From Planctomycetota bacterium (GTDB taxonomy: Bacteria; Planctomycetota; J058): DNA of 36,583 nt. The notes beneath the pieces are model-generated. The model saw only the letters and a program-made list of their open reading frames with translations. It was not told the DNA's origin and did no database searches. The number at the start of each line of letters is the position of its first letter. Position 1 is the stretch's first letter. Both the position numbers and the translations under genes were made by a program. This document shows, one piece after another, positions 16,265 through 23,753 of the stretch. The DNA lies in NCBI GenBank assembly GCA_016765095.1, contig JAESQQ010000517.1, positions 1 through 36,583 of the forward strand, read 5' to 3'.

Positions 16265-19200
16265 TCAGTCGTCGCTCTCGCCCATGCGCTCGAGGGCCTT
16301 GGCCGCGCCTTCGTTGCTGGGGCCTGCGTCGACGATCCCCGACTTGTGCTCGATCAACTCGGTGTCCATGCGCTTGGTCTTGGCGATCAAGGCGACGAGG
16401 TCCTTGAGGACTTCGGCGTTGGCTGCTCTCCCTTGGGCGCGCAAGGCGGCGGCGACTTTGTTCAGGATCAGGGTCTCGTCGTCGTAAGCCTGGAGGCGGT
16501 TGGTCGAGGTGGACTCGAGGGCGTTGTTGAGCCCGCGCTCCGACCAGCTCCGACCGACGTTTGCGAGGACGTCGCCTCGAGTCCGGTAGGGGTCGCCAGC
16601 GGCGCCCCGCTCCGCGCCGAGCAGCTGCCAGTCGAGGTCCTCGACCCCGTCGAGGATTCCCTTTGCACGGCGATCACCCTTGTAGACCTTGTTCAGGCCC
16701 GCCTCGAGCGCGTTGAGGTAGGAAGCTGAATACATGTCGGCTTTGCGGTCGAGCTCCTTCTCGTCGGCCTTGACGAGGCTGTCGGCGTAGCCCTCGAGCG
16801 AGCCGTAGCGCCGGACCATGCTCTTCTTTAGAGCGGGGTAAGACTCGAGGCGTCCCAAGGCCGCCGCGCGCTTGTCCGCGGCGAGCTTGGCGTCCTTAGC
16901 GAGCTTGGCTATGCGCTCGGCGTAGACCGCCTCTTCCATGTAGAGCGGGGTGTAGAGGTAGTTGCGGTAGTCGATCCACTTCTCGTGGTACTTATCTGCC
17001 GCGTCGTTTATGTCCTCGGGCGTCGCGTCGGCGTCTCCGGCGGCCTTGAAGAACGTCCGGCCCGCGTCGCGCATGCGATCGCGCGCCTCGGACAGCTCGA
17101 GCTTTTCGTTGACCCAGCCGCCGACCTCGTCGGCGAGGTAGAGGACGACCGCCAGCTCGGCGGCGGTGTAGAACCAGCCGGTCATGCGCGCCAGGCGGGT
17201 GCTCAGGCCGAGGCGGGCCAGGGTGCCCGCGCTGCGCGCCTTGCGGAGGTTGACGACCCACTTGATCCCGGCTGCGCCGCTCTTGACCGCCGCGCTCGAG
17301 AGCGAGAGCGAGCCGAGCGAGATCGTGAGCGCCTTCCCGCTGAAGTTGCCCTCCGCGATCATGGGTAGGGCCAAGCCCGCCCCGAGCACGAGGTTGGTCT
17401 TGAGGATCCCGTTCACGAAGCCGGGCTTGATATAGCGCTGGGCGTATTTGACGTAGGCGACTTCACCGATCCGGGCGCCGGCCACGAACAAGCCGTATTG
17501 CTTGTAGAAGTCGGTCGTCATGAGCCCGTCGTAGAACTCCTCGATCCGGCTCCGGTCGCCGGTCGCGGCGACGGTCGCGACCTCCTTGAGGAACAGCGCG
17601 AGGCCGAAGTGAGCCAAGCCGCCGACTTCGCTCAGCGCCTTGCTGCGAGTCAGCTCCTTCCACTTGAGCGTCCCGTCGGCGCGACGAAAGGCCTTGAGCG
17701 GGTCCTTGCCGCCGAGCGCGGCGTCTTCGAGCGCGCGGATCCGCGCTCGCTCGCTGCCGTAGCGCTTGAAGACCTTGAGGCGCTCGATCAAAGAGCGGGT
17801 GTGGGCCTTGCCGACGGGGTTCTTGAACACGCCGACCGCAGCCCGGATCGCCATGTCGCTCAGGGGTCCGCGCGCGATCTCATAGGCCCGCACGCCCTCC
17901 ATGTCGGCGACCTTCTCGACCTTGACGCCGCTGACGTGCGCCAACTCGTGGGCGGCGATCAAGCCGACGGCCTGGCGAATCACGGCCCGGCGGGCCTCAG
18001 AGGGGAGGTTGGCGGTCTTTTCGGCGAGGGCGTCGAGGAGCCCTTGGCTGATTCGAACCTTGGAGCCTTGGGCCTCAGCGAGCACGTCGCTCGTCTTGAC
18101 GATCTCGAAGGTCGAGGTTTGGAGGTTCGCCTTGCCGCGCTGGAGCTCAGCGCGCTCTTGGCCGGTGGCCTCTGCGATTCGCTCGTCCATGCGAGCGACC
18201 ATGCCCTCGCGGATCGCGGTCAGATCGGGGGCGAGGCTCTTGGCGTCGAAGCGAGGCTGGGCCTTCTCGGCGTCGGACGCGGCGCGGCGCGGGGCGAAGC
18301 CCTCGGCCGCTGGCGGGTTGGCGGCGGCCCACTCGGCAGCGCGGTTCTTGCCGGTTTCGTTGCGGTAGCGCTCGGTCCGCTCCTCGATCTCCTTGGGCTT
18401 AAAGACCGAGGTCTCATACCACTCGAAGAGCTTGGCGCTCCGGCCGGAGTCCTTGTAGACCTCGTTCATGAAGTCGTAAATGATCCGCCGCGCGCGGCTG
18501 GCGGTCTTCATGGGCTGATAGCCCTCTGTGCCGAGTTGGCCGAACTCACCGCCTTGGACGCGCTCGGCGAGGCGCACGAGCTTGCGCGTATAGATGGCCT
18601 TCTGCTTGGCGACTTGCTCTTGGACGCCCTCGGGCAGGGCCGGGTCGTATTCGAGCGGGAGGAAGAGCCAATTGAAGGAGCTCGGGAGGAGCATTTTCTT
18701 CCCGGCCTCGGTGTCGGCGGTCGCGAGCGCCTTAACGCCCGTGCGGAGGTCTGCGTCGGCCATTGAGGAGCTGACGTTGAACCGCCCCTTGTTTTTGAGG
18801 ACCTCGTCGGCGAGCCACTCGAGCTCGCCGGCGTTCCAGCTGCTCTTGCCGGCGCTCCCGAAGCTGCGGAACTTGATCACGCCCTTGGAGCTGTGCTCGA
18901 ACATGGGGTTGGTCGCGTCGTAGACGGTCTTGCTCCCGTTGGTTCCGCCGTTTCCGAAGGTCTCGGCCGTCGCCTTGAGGTAGCTCTCAAGGCGGCCCGT
19001 GTCCTTCATGAGGCCGCGGAACTCAATGTCGATCTTGCGCTCTTCGCCGTTGCCGAGGCGTGAGACGCGGATCCCGCGGCGCTCGATAATGTCGCCTTGG
19101 GCGCGGGGGTTCTCGGCCGAGAAGATCTTCAGAGCCTTGCGTAGCTCCTCGACGTTGACCGGCTGGTTGTCCATGGACTTGAGCACGAAGTCGGTCTTGG

Positions 19201-19825
19201 AGCTGTAGTCGGCCCGCTTGAGCGCGACGGCCCACGAGGTCCGGCGGAGCCACTCCGTGAGCGCCTTGGCCTTCTCCGCGTTGACTGTGTCGGGGAAGCG
19301 AAGGTGCATGTGGAACGCGATCGTCTCTTTGACGTCGGCCTTGAGCGCCTTCATGTTCGCGAGGGCTTCGCGGGGGTTCGTGTAGGGGTTGCTCCGCACT
19401 TCAATGTGCGGAATGTTCATGCTTCCGTACCAGGAGATCGTCTTGTCGAGGTAGGGATACTTCTCGACGTTGGCCTGGAAGTTGTTGGAGTTGTAGCCAC
19501 CCTTGTAGGCCTTGAAGAAGAAGCCCGTGCGCTCCTTGATCGAGAGCTCGCTCCAGCGATCCACGACCGCGCGCTCTTCGGCCGACCAGTTCGCCGACGC
19601 GATTGGAATGATGTACTTCATGAGCGAGTGGCTGGCGGTCCGGCCCTCGGGACCGTTCCCGTGGGTCGTGGTCTTGAGCTCATAGCCGACCGTCATGGGG
19701 CCGTTGCCGACTGTGACCGACTCGGGGACGGGCTGGCCGAGCGCGACGCCTCCCGCAGCGAGGGTCAGGAGGATGGATCCCGCGAGGAAACCTGTGCGCC
19801 AAGCGCGCGGACGGGTGGTCGACAT
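16265..19825 (-). CDS. Exported multidomain protein: putative amidoligase-like domain, HExxH zinc-peptidase motif, shared C-terminal region
   Basis: ATG 19825 has an AGAGAGGG ribosome site and gives 1186 residues with a signal peptide (core ~12-28, ending ALGQP). Residues ~40-345 carry, in order, TVGYELK (45-51), IEVRSNP (141-147), FHMHLRF (171-177) and VIKFRSFG (316-323). This order resembles the GCS-fold amidoligase family (E; E-x-x-S-P; H-x-H; E/K-F-R). This is my reading of motifs and is moderately certain. A helical linker follows. At 621-645 is GLIAAHELAHVSGVKVEKVADMEG, a zincin motif (H626, E627, H630) with E637 in an E-x-x-A-D context typical of the third ligand. From ~708 the sequence is paralogous to the HD protein downstream, for example FRRADGTLKWKE, LALFLKE, TGD-R-RI-EF-DGL and LGAGLALP, with several hydrophobic helices. 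It is the first gene of the minus-strand block and divergent from the peptide transporter operon. Alternative starts upstream (to 20092) would destroy the N-terminal signal peptide. Confidence 0.82.
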   Translation of the reverse strand: MSTTRPRAWRTGFLAGSILLTLAAGGVALGQPVPESVTVGNGPMTVGYELKTTTHGNGPEGRTASHSLMKYIIPIASANWSAEERAVVDRWSELSIKERTGFFFKAYKGGYNSNNFQANVEKYPYLDKTISWYGSMNIPHIEVRSNPYTNPREALANMKALKADVKETIAFHMHLRFPDTVNAEKAKALTEWLRRTSWAVALKRADYSSKTDFVLKSMDNQPVNVEELRKALKIFSAENPRAQGDIIERRGIRVSRLGNGEERKIDIEFRGLMKDTGRLESYLKATAETFGNGGTNGSKTVYDATNPMFEHSSKGVIKFRSFGSAGKSSWNAGELEWLADEVLKNKGRFNVSSSMADADLRTGVKALATADTEAGKKMLLPSSFNWLFLPLEYDPALPEGVQEQVAKQKAIYTRKLVRLAERVQGGEFGQLGTEGYQPMKTASRARRIIYDFMNEVYKDSGRSAKLFEWYETSVFKPKEIEERTERYRNETGKNRAAEWAAANPPAAEGFAPRRAASDAEKAQPRFDAKSLAPDLTAIREGMVARMDERIAEATGQERAELQRGKANLQTSTFEIVKTSDVLAEAQGSKVRISQGLLDALAEKTANLPSEARRAVIRQAVGLIAAHELAHVSGVKVEKVADMEGVRAYEIARGPLSDMAIRAAVGVFKNPVGKAHTRSLIERLKVFKRYGSERARIRALEDAALGGKDPLKAFRRADGTLKWKELTRSKALSEVGGLAHFGLALFLKEVATVAATGDRSRIEEFYDGLMTTDFYKQYGLFVAGARIGEVAYVKYAQRYIKPGFVNGILKTNLVLGAGLALPMIAEGNFSGKALTISLGSLSLSSAAVKSGAAGIKWVVNLRKARSAGTLARLGLSTRLARMTGWFYTAAELAVVLYLADEVGGWVNEKLELSEARDRMRDAGRTFFKAAGDADATPEDINDAADKYHEKWIDYRNYLYTPLYMEEAVYAERIAKLAKDAKLAADKRAAALGRLESYPALKKSMVRRYGSLEGYADSLVKADEKELDRKADMYSASYLNALEAGLNKVYKGDRRAKGILDGVEDLDWQLLGAERGAAGDPYRTRGDVLANVGRSWSERGLNNALESTSTNRLQAYDDETLILNKVAAALRAQGRAANAEVLKDLVALIAKTKRMDTELIEHKSGIVDAGPSNEGAAKALERMGESDD

Positions 19826-20030
19826 ACATATCCCTCTCTCGGGGTCAGCACGTGGCTGGACCTCCGGAGCGTCGGACGAATCAAAGCACGTCCTGGGGGC
19901 TAGATTCAAGGGATTTAGCGCTTTTGAACCCTGCGCCGGGGGGTGACTCCTCCCTCTGAGTGCGGGCTGTCTCGCGGGCGGGTTCGCGGGTAAGATCCCG
20001 CCCCTCTCTTGCCTAGCTGGGAACTGCGAA
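19826..20030. promoter_or_regulatory. Divergent intergenic region
   Basis: 205 bp separate the divergent starts of the amidoligase/zincin gene (minus) and the peptide-binding lipoprotein gene (plus). Both transcripts must begin here or nearby. The stretch around 19900-19935 (GATTCAAGGGATTTAGCG and following) is the least GC-rich part and the likeliest promoter zone, but I see no convincing -35/-10 pair. Confidence 0.35.
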
Positions 20031-22277
20031 ATGAAGCGCTCGACCCTGATCATTGTCGGCCTCAGCCTGTTGGCCGTCGGCTGCCCGGACACCCGCTCCT
20101 CTCGGAGCCCTCAAACCGTCGCGGATATCGCGCGGGTCGAGGCGGATCTCCAGGGCGTCAAAGCCCGGGTGACCTCGCTTGAGGGCGGGAACGGCTCGGT
20201 TCAGGCGCTCGAGAAGCGCGTCGCCGCGCTGGAGACCCGGCCGGTCAACGTTTTCGTGAGCGGTGGCGGCGGCACGGCGAGTCCAGATTGGCAGCCCGTC
20301 AAGGGAGGGGCCAACGGCAACGGCGGAACCGCCGCGACGCCCACGGCGACGCCGGTCGATGGGGGCGGCCCCAAGCGCCCGAGCCTGGTCTCTGCGGACG
20401 AGAAGCAGGGAATTGACGCCTGGAACTCGCTCCGCCCGCGCGAAGCGGGTGAGAAGCCAGTTCGGGGCGGCAGCATTCGAGTCTGCTTTGCCAGTCAACC
20501 CGCCAAGCTCAACTCCCACCTCGATAACAGCGCGGTGACTGGCTACATCACCACCTACATAAACGAGAGCCTGATCGAGCAGAACGGCGTCACCTTCGAG
20601 TTCGAGCCACTCCTGGCCAAGGCCTGGGAGAAGGAGGACATGCTCTACGAGATCGTGGGCGACGAGCCGATCACCAACGTCGAGTTCGTCGCGAGCCAGC
20701 AGAAGTGGGTCCGCAAGGAAGCGGACGGGACGACTCAGGACTGGTGGCCTTGGGAGATCGTCAAGGAGGGCAGTGGCTTCAAGAAGCTCAAGCTCAAGGA
20801 GCACATTGGCGTCGTGACCAAGACGGCCAAGGGCTACACGATCAAGGACAAGGCTGGCAAGACCAAGAGCTTCACGTTGGCTGCGGTGACGGAAGTCAAC
20901 ACAGGCACGGTGTTCACCTTCCACCTCCGCGAGAACGCGCTCTGGCACGACGGGAACCCGGTCACGGTCGAGGACATCATTTTCTCGCTCGATTTCATTA
21001 AGTGCGAGTTCGTCGACTGCCCCTCGCTGCGGAGCTACTACAAGGACGTGCGCCCGGCGACCAAGGTCGGTCCGAACTCGGTTCAGATCATTTACGAGAA
21101 GCAGTATTTCAAGGCGATCGAGTTCGCGGGCGGGATCGTTGCTTTCCCGAAGCACGTGTTCGACCCAGACAACCTCCTCGTCAACGACCCCAAGGCGTTC
21201 GGCGAGAAGTTCAACAAGCACCCCATGCACCGGAGGCCGGTCGGCAGCGGCCCCTACAAGTTCTCCAAGTGGGACGAGGGGATCTCGGTCACGCTCACGC
21301 GCTTTGAGGGCTATCACTCGCCCGAGAAGGGTGGCTACTTGGACGAACTGACCTGGCGCTTCATTCCCGAGAGGCAGGCCGCCTTGGCGTCTATGCGCGC
21401 CGGCGAGATCGACTTGCTGCCCGGAATGACGCCGACCCAATACTTCGACGAGACCAAAGGCGACTTCGAGAAGCGCTTCGTCAAGCCGCTCTACTACTAC
21501 GGCAACATGGGCTACATGGGCTGGAACATGCGCCGCCCGCCCTTCGACAACCAAAAAGTCCGCAAGGCCATGGCGCACGGCGCGCTCAACATCCCCGAGT
21601 TCATAAAGACCGTCCTCTATGGGGCCGGCCAGCAGGTCGCGGGTTCCCAGTACATCAAGGGCCCGGCCTACGATCACTCGATCAAGCCCTACCCCTTCAG
21701 CCCGAAAATGGCACGCAAGCTCCTCCGCGAAGCGGGTTGGTTCGATCGCGACGGCGACGGCGTGATCGAGAACGCTGACGGCATGCCCTTTGAGTTCGAA
21801 ATGCTGACTCCCCAAGGGAGCCCCACGACCCGGCAAATGATGGCGATCGTCGAGCAGAACCTGAGCAACCTCGGGATCAAAATGAGCATTCGTGAGCTTG
21901 AGTGGGCGGTGTTTATTGACAACATAAACAGCCGCGCCTTCGACGCCTGTCGGCTTGGCTGGGGCCAGTCGATCGAGAGTGACCCCTTCCAACTCTGGCA
22001 CAGCTCAGGCAGTGAGGACGGCAGCAACCACTGTGGCTTTGTCTCCGCCGAGGCCGACGAGTTGATCCTCAAGCTGCGCAAGACGCTCGACAAGAAGGAG
22101 CGCCAGAAGCTCCACTTTGCGTTCCAGAAGATCCTCTACGAGGCCCAGCCGTACACCTTTCTCTATTGCGGCCCGGCGTTGGGTGCCTACAACCCGCGCT
22201 TTCACGGGGTGCGCTTCACCCCGCTTCGCCCGGGCTACGACCTGCGCGAGTGGTACGACGTGGACGCCCAGAAGTAG
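20031..22277 (+). CDS. ABC transporter substrate-binding lipoprotein, oligopeptide (SBP_bac_5) family
   Basis: This 748-residue protein begins with a lipoprotein signal, LSLLAVGC (C18). Residues ~28-70 form a short coiled coil (ADIARVEADLQGVKARVTSL), then a Gly/Pro/Thr-rich linker to ~140, which probably spaces the binding domain from the membrane. The binding domain begins near RGGSIRVCFASQPAKLNSHLD (~146) and shows family hallmarks: FTFHLRENALWHDGNPVTVEDIIFSLDFI, GSGPYKFSKWDEG and the RQMMAIVEQNLSNLGIKM region. Family members are usually 500-600 residues. The extra length is the linker plus a ~95-residue insert (~205-300) between LLAKAWE and the FTFHLRE motif. It should capture peptides or similar ligands in the periplasm for the permeases encoded next, 21 bp downstream. 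The ligand cannot be predicted from sequence. Confidence 0.92.
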   Translation: MKRSTLIIVGLSLLAVGCPDTRSSRSPQTVADIARVEADLQGVKARVTSLEGGNGSVQALEKRVAALETRPVNVFVSGGGGTASPDWQPVKGGANGNGGTAATPTATPVDGGGPKRPSLVSADEKQGIDAWNSLRPREAGEKPVRGGSIRVCFASQPAKLNSHLDNSAVTGYITTYINESLIEQNGVTFEFEPLLAKAWEKEDMLYEIVGDEPITNVEFVASQQKWVRKEADGTTQDWWPWEIVKEGSGFKKLKLKEHIGVVTKTAKGYTIKDKAGKTKSFTLAAVTEVNTGTVFTFHLRENALWHDGNPVTVEDIIFSLDFIKCEFVDCPSLRSYYKDVRPATKVGPNSVQIIYEKQYFKAIEFAGGIVAFPKHVFDPDNLLVNDPKAFGEKFNKHPMHRRPVGSGPYKFSKWDEGISVTLTRFEGYHSPEKGGYLDELTWRFIPERQAALASMRAGEIDLLPGMTPTQYFDETKGDFEKRFVKPLYYYGNMGYMGWNMRRPPFDNQKVRKAMAHGALNIPEFIKTVLYGAGQQVAGSQYIKGPAYDHSIKPYPFSPKMARKLLREAGWFDRDGDGVIENADGMPFEFEMLTPQGSPTTRQMMAIVEQNLSNLGIKMSIRELEWAVFIDNINSRAFDACRLGWGQSIESDPFQLWHSSGSEDGSNHCGFVSAEADELILKLRKTLDKKERQKLHFAFQKILYEAQPYTFLYCGPALGAYNPRFHGVRFTPLRPGYDLREWYDVDAQK

Positions 22278-22298
22278 TAGAGCGGAGACCTCGGGCCG

Positions 22299-23753
22299 AT
22301 GCGCGACTACATCCTCAGGCGACTTCTCCTGGTGCCGGTGACCCTGTTCGGGATCAGCGTGATCACGTTCATGATCATTCGGCTCGCGCCGGGTGATCCG
22401 GCGGAAATGAAGGTCTCGCCAGGCGTCGGCGGCGAGCAGCAGGCCGACAAGAACGTCTCGAAAGAGATCTACGAGCGGACCCTCGAGCAGTTCGACCTCG
22501 ATAAGCCTCGCCACATGCAGTACCTGCGCTGGGTTGGAAAGCTCTGCGGGATCGACGTCCAAGTCGAGGGTGCCAAGAACGTCTACAAGGCGGAAGTCCT
22601 GGCGCTCCTGGTCGAGAAGTACAAGGGGATCAGCGCCCCCCAGATCGAGAAGCGCAAGGGCGAGATCGAGGTCTCGGTCGCCAAAGAGGCGAAGTTGGCG
22701 ATCCGGGCGAGGGACGCCAGGCTCCAGAGAGACCTGAACGAGGGCACGTCTCCCGACCCCGAGTTTGTTAAGCAGGAAGCCGCCAAGTTCGAGGCCAGAT
22801 ACGGCCCGGCAGGGCAGGAGGCGCGGGCCGAGAAGCAGCTTAACGCTTGGATCAAGGCCCAGGCTGCGGACCAGCGCTTCAAGTACGGCGACGAGATCAA
22901 TACGATCCGGGCGCGGTTCCGAACCGAGTATGGCGACGACTTCGAGTCCTACTTCAGTTGGAAGGGGTTGGCGCTCAATCGAACCCAGGACGGCGGTTGG
23001 TATCCGCTCGATTTTGGAAGGTCGTTCAAGGACGACCGTGAAGTCCTCGTGATCCTCAAGGAGAAGATTCCGCGCTCCCTTGAGCTCTCGCTGTTCTCGA
23101 TCTTCTTGGCCTACGTGATCGCGATCCCGATCGGGATCCACAGCTCGGTCAGCCAGGGCAAGCTCAGCGATCAAGTCATTACGACGACGCTCTTCGTTCT
23201 CTACTCGCTCCCGAGCTTCTGGGTCGCGATCATGCTCCTGCTCTTGGTCTCGGCGGGCGGGGTCTTTTTGCGCTGGTTCCCGGTCGGCGGCCTAGGCCCA
23301 GACGTCACGGACCCGATCTCGCTGTTCGAGCACCTGTTCCACCTTGTCCTGCCGGTGTTCTGCCTGACCTACGCGAGCTTCGCCTACATCAGCCGCCAAA
23401 TGCGGGCAGGCATGCTCGAGGTGATTCGCCAGGACTTCATTCGCACGGCGCGGGCCAAGGGCCTCCCCGAGCATGTCGTGATCCTCAAGCACGCGCTCCG
23501 CAACGGAATGATTCCGCTGATCACGATCGTGGCTGTGATCCTGCCGGCCTTGATCGGCGGGAGCGTGATCATTGAGACGATCTTCAATATCGACGGGGTC
23601 GGGCAGCTGAGCTTTACGGCGATCCTGACCCGCGACTATCCGATCATCATGGCGATCTTCACCCTCTCCGCTCTGCTGACGCTGTTCGGGATCCTGCTCT
23701 CCGACGTGCTCTACGTCATCGTCGATCCGCAGATCTCCTTCGAGGGCAAGTAG
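22299..23753 (+). CDS. ABC transporter permease, OppB/DppB-like, with ~150-residue insert
   Basis: This is a 484-residue inner-membrane protein. MRDYILRRLLLVPVTLFGISVITFMIIRLAPGDPAE is the classic OppB/DppB first helix and APGDP loop. Normally the chain passes directly from YLRWVG to LDFGRS; here ~150 charged, helical residues (~82-235) are inserted in this periplasmic loop, rich in E, K and R. The remaining helices follow (~258-280, 292-320, 345-366, 405-425, 447-475), with the cytoplasmic EAA coupling loop at ~372-399 (DFIRTARAKGLPEHVVILKHAL). Family members are ~305-340 residues. It pairs with the OppC-like permease, whose GTG start overlaps this stop by one base (TAGTG), implying translational coupling. 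No ATP-binding subunit is encoded in the operon. Confidence 0.92.
   Translation: MRDYILRRLLLVPVTLFGISVITFMIIRLAPGDPAEMKVSPGVGGEQQADKNVSKEIYERTLEQFDLDKPRHMQYLRWVGKLCGIDVQVEGAKNVYKAEVLALLVEKYKGISAPQIEKRKGEIEVSVAKEAKLAIRARDARLQRDLNEGTSPDPEFVKQEAAKFEARYGPAGQEARAEKQLNAWIKAQAADQRFKYGDEINTIRARFRTEYGDDFESYFSWKGLALNRTQDGGWYPLDFGRSFKDDREVLVILKEKIPRSLELSLFSIFLAYVIAIPIGIHSSVSQGKLSDQVITTTLFVLYSLPSFWVAIMLLLLVSAGGVFLRWFPVGGLGPDVTDPISLFEHLFHLVLPVFCLTYASFAYISRQMRAGMLEVIRQDFIRTARAKGLPEHVVILKHALRNGMIPLITIVAVILPALIGGSVIIETIFNIDGVGQLSFTAILTRDYPIIMAIFTLSALLTLFGILLSDVLYVIVDPQISFEGK

Noticed and set aside
20013-22001. 662-residue minus-strand frame opposite the binding-protein gene
   Set aside because: It is a shadow frame; the plus strand has a lipobox and family motifs throughout.
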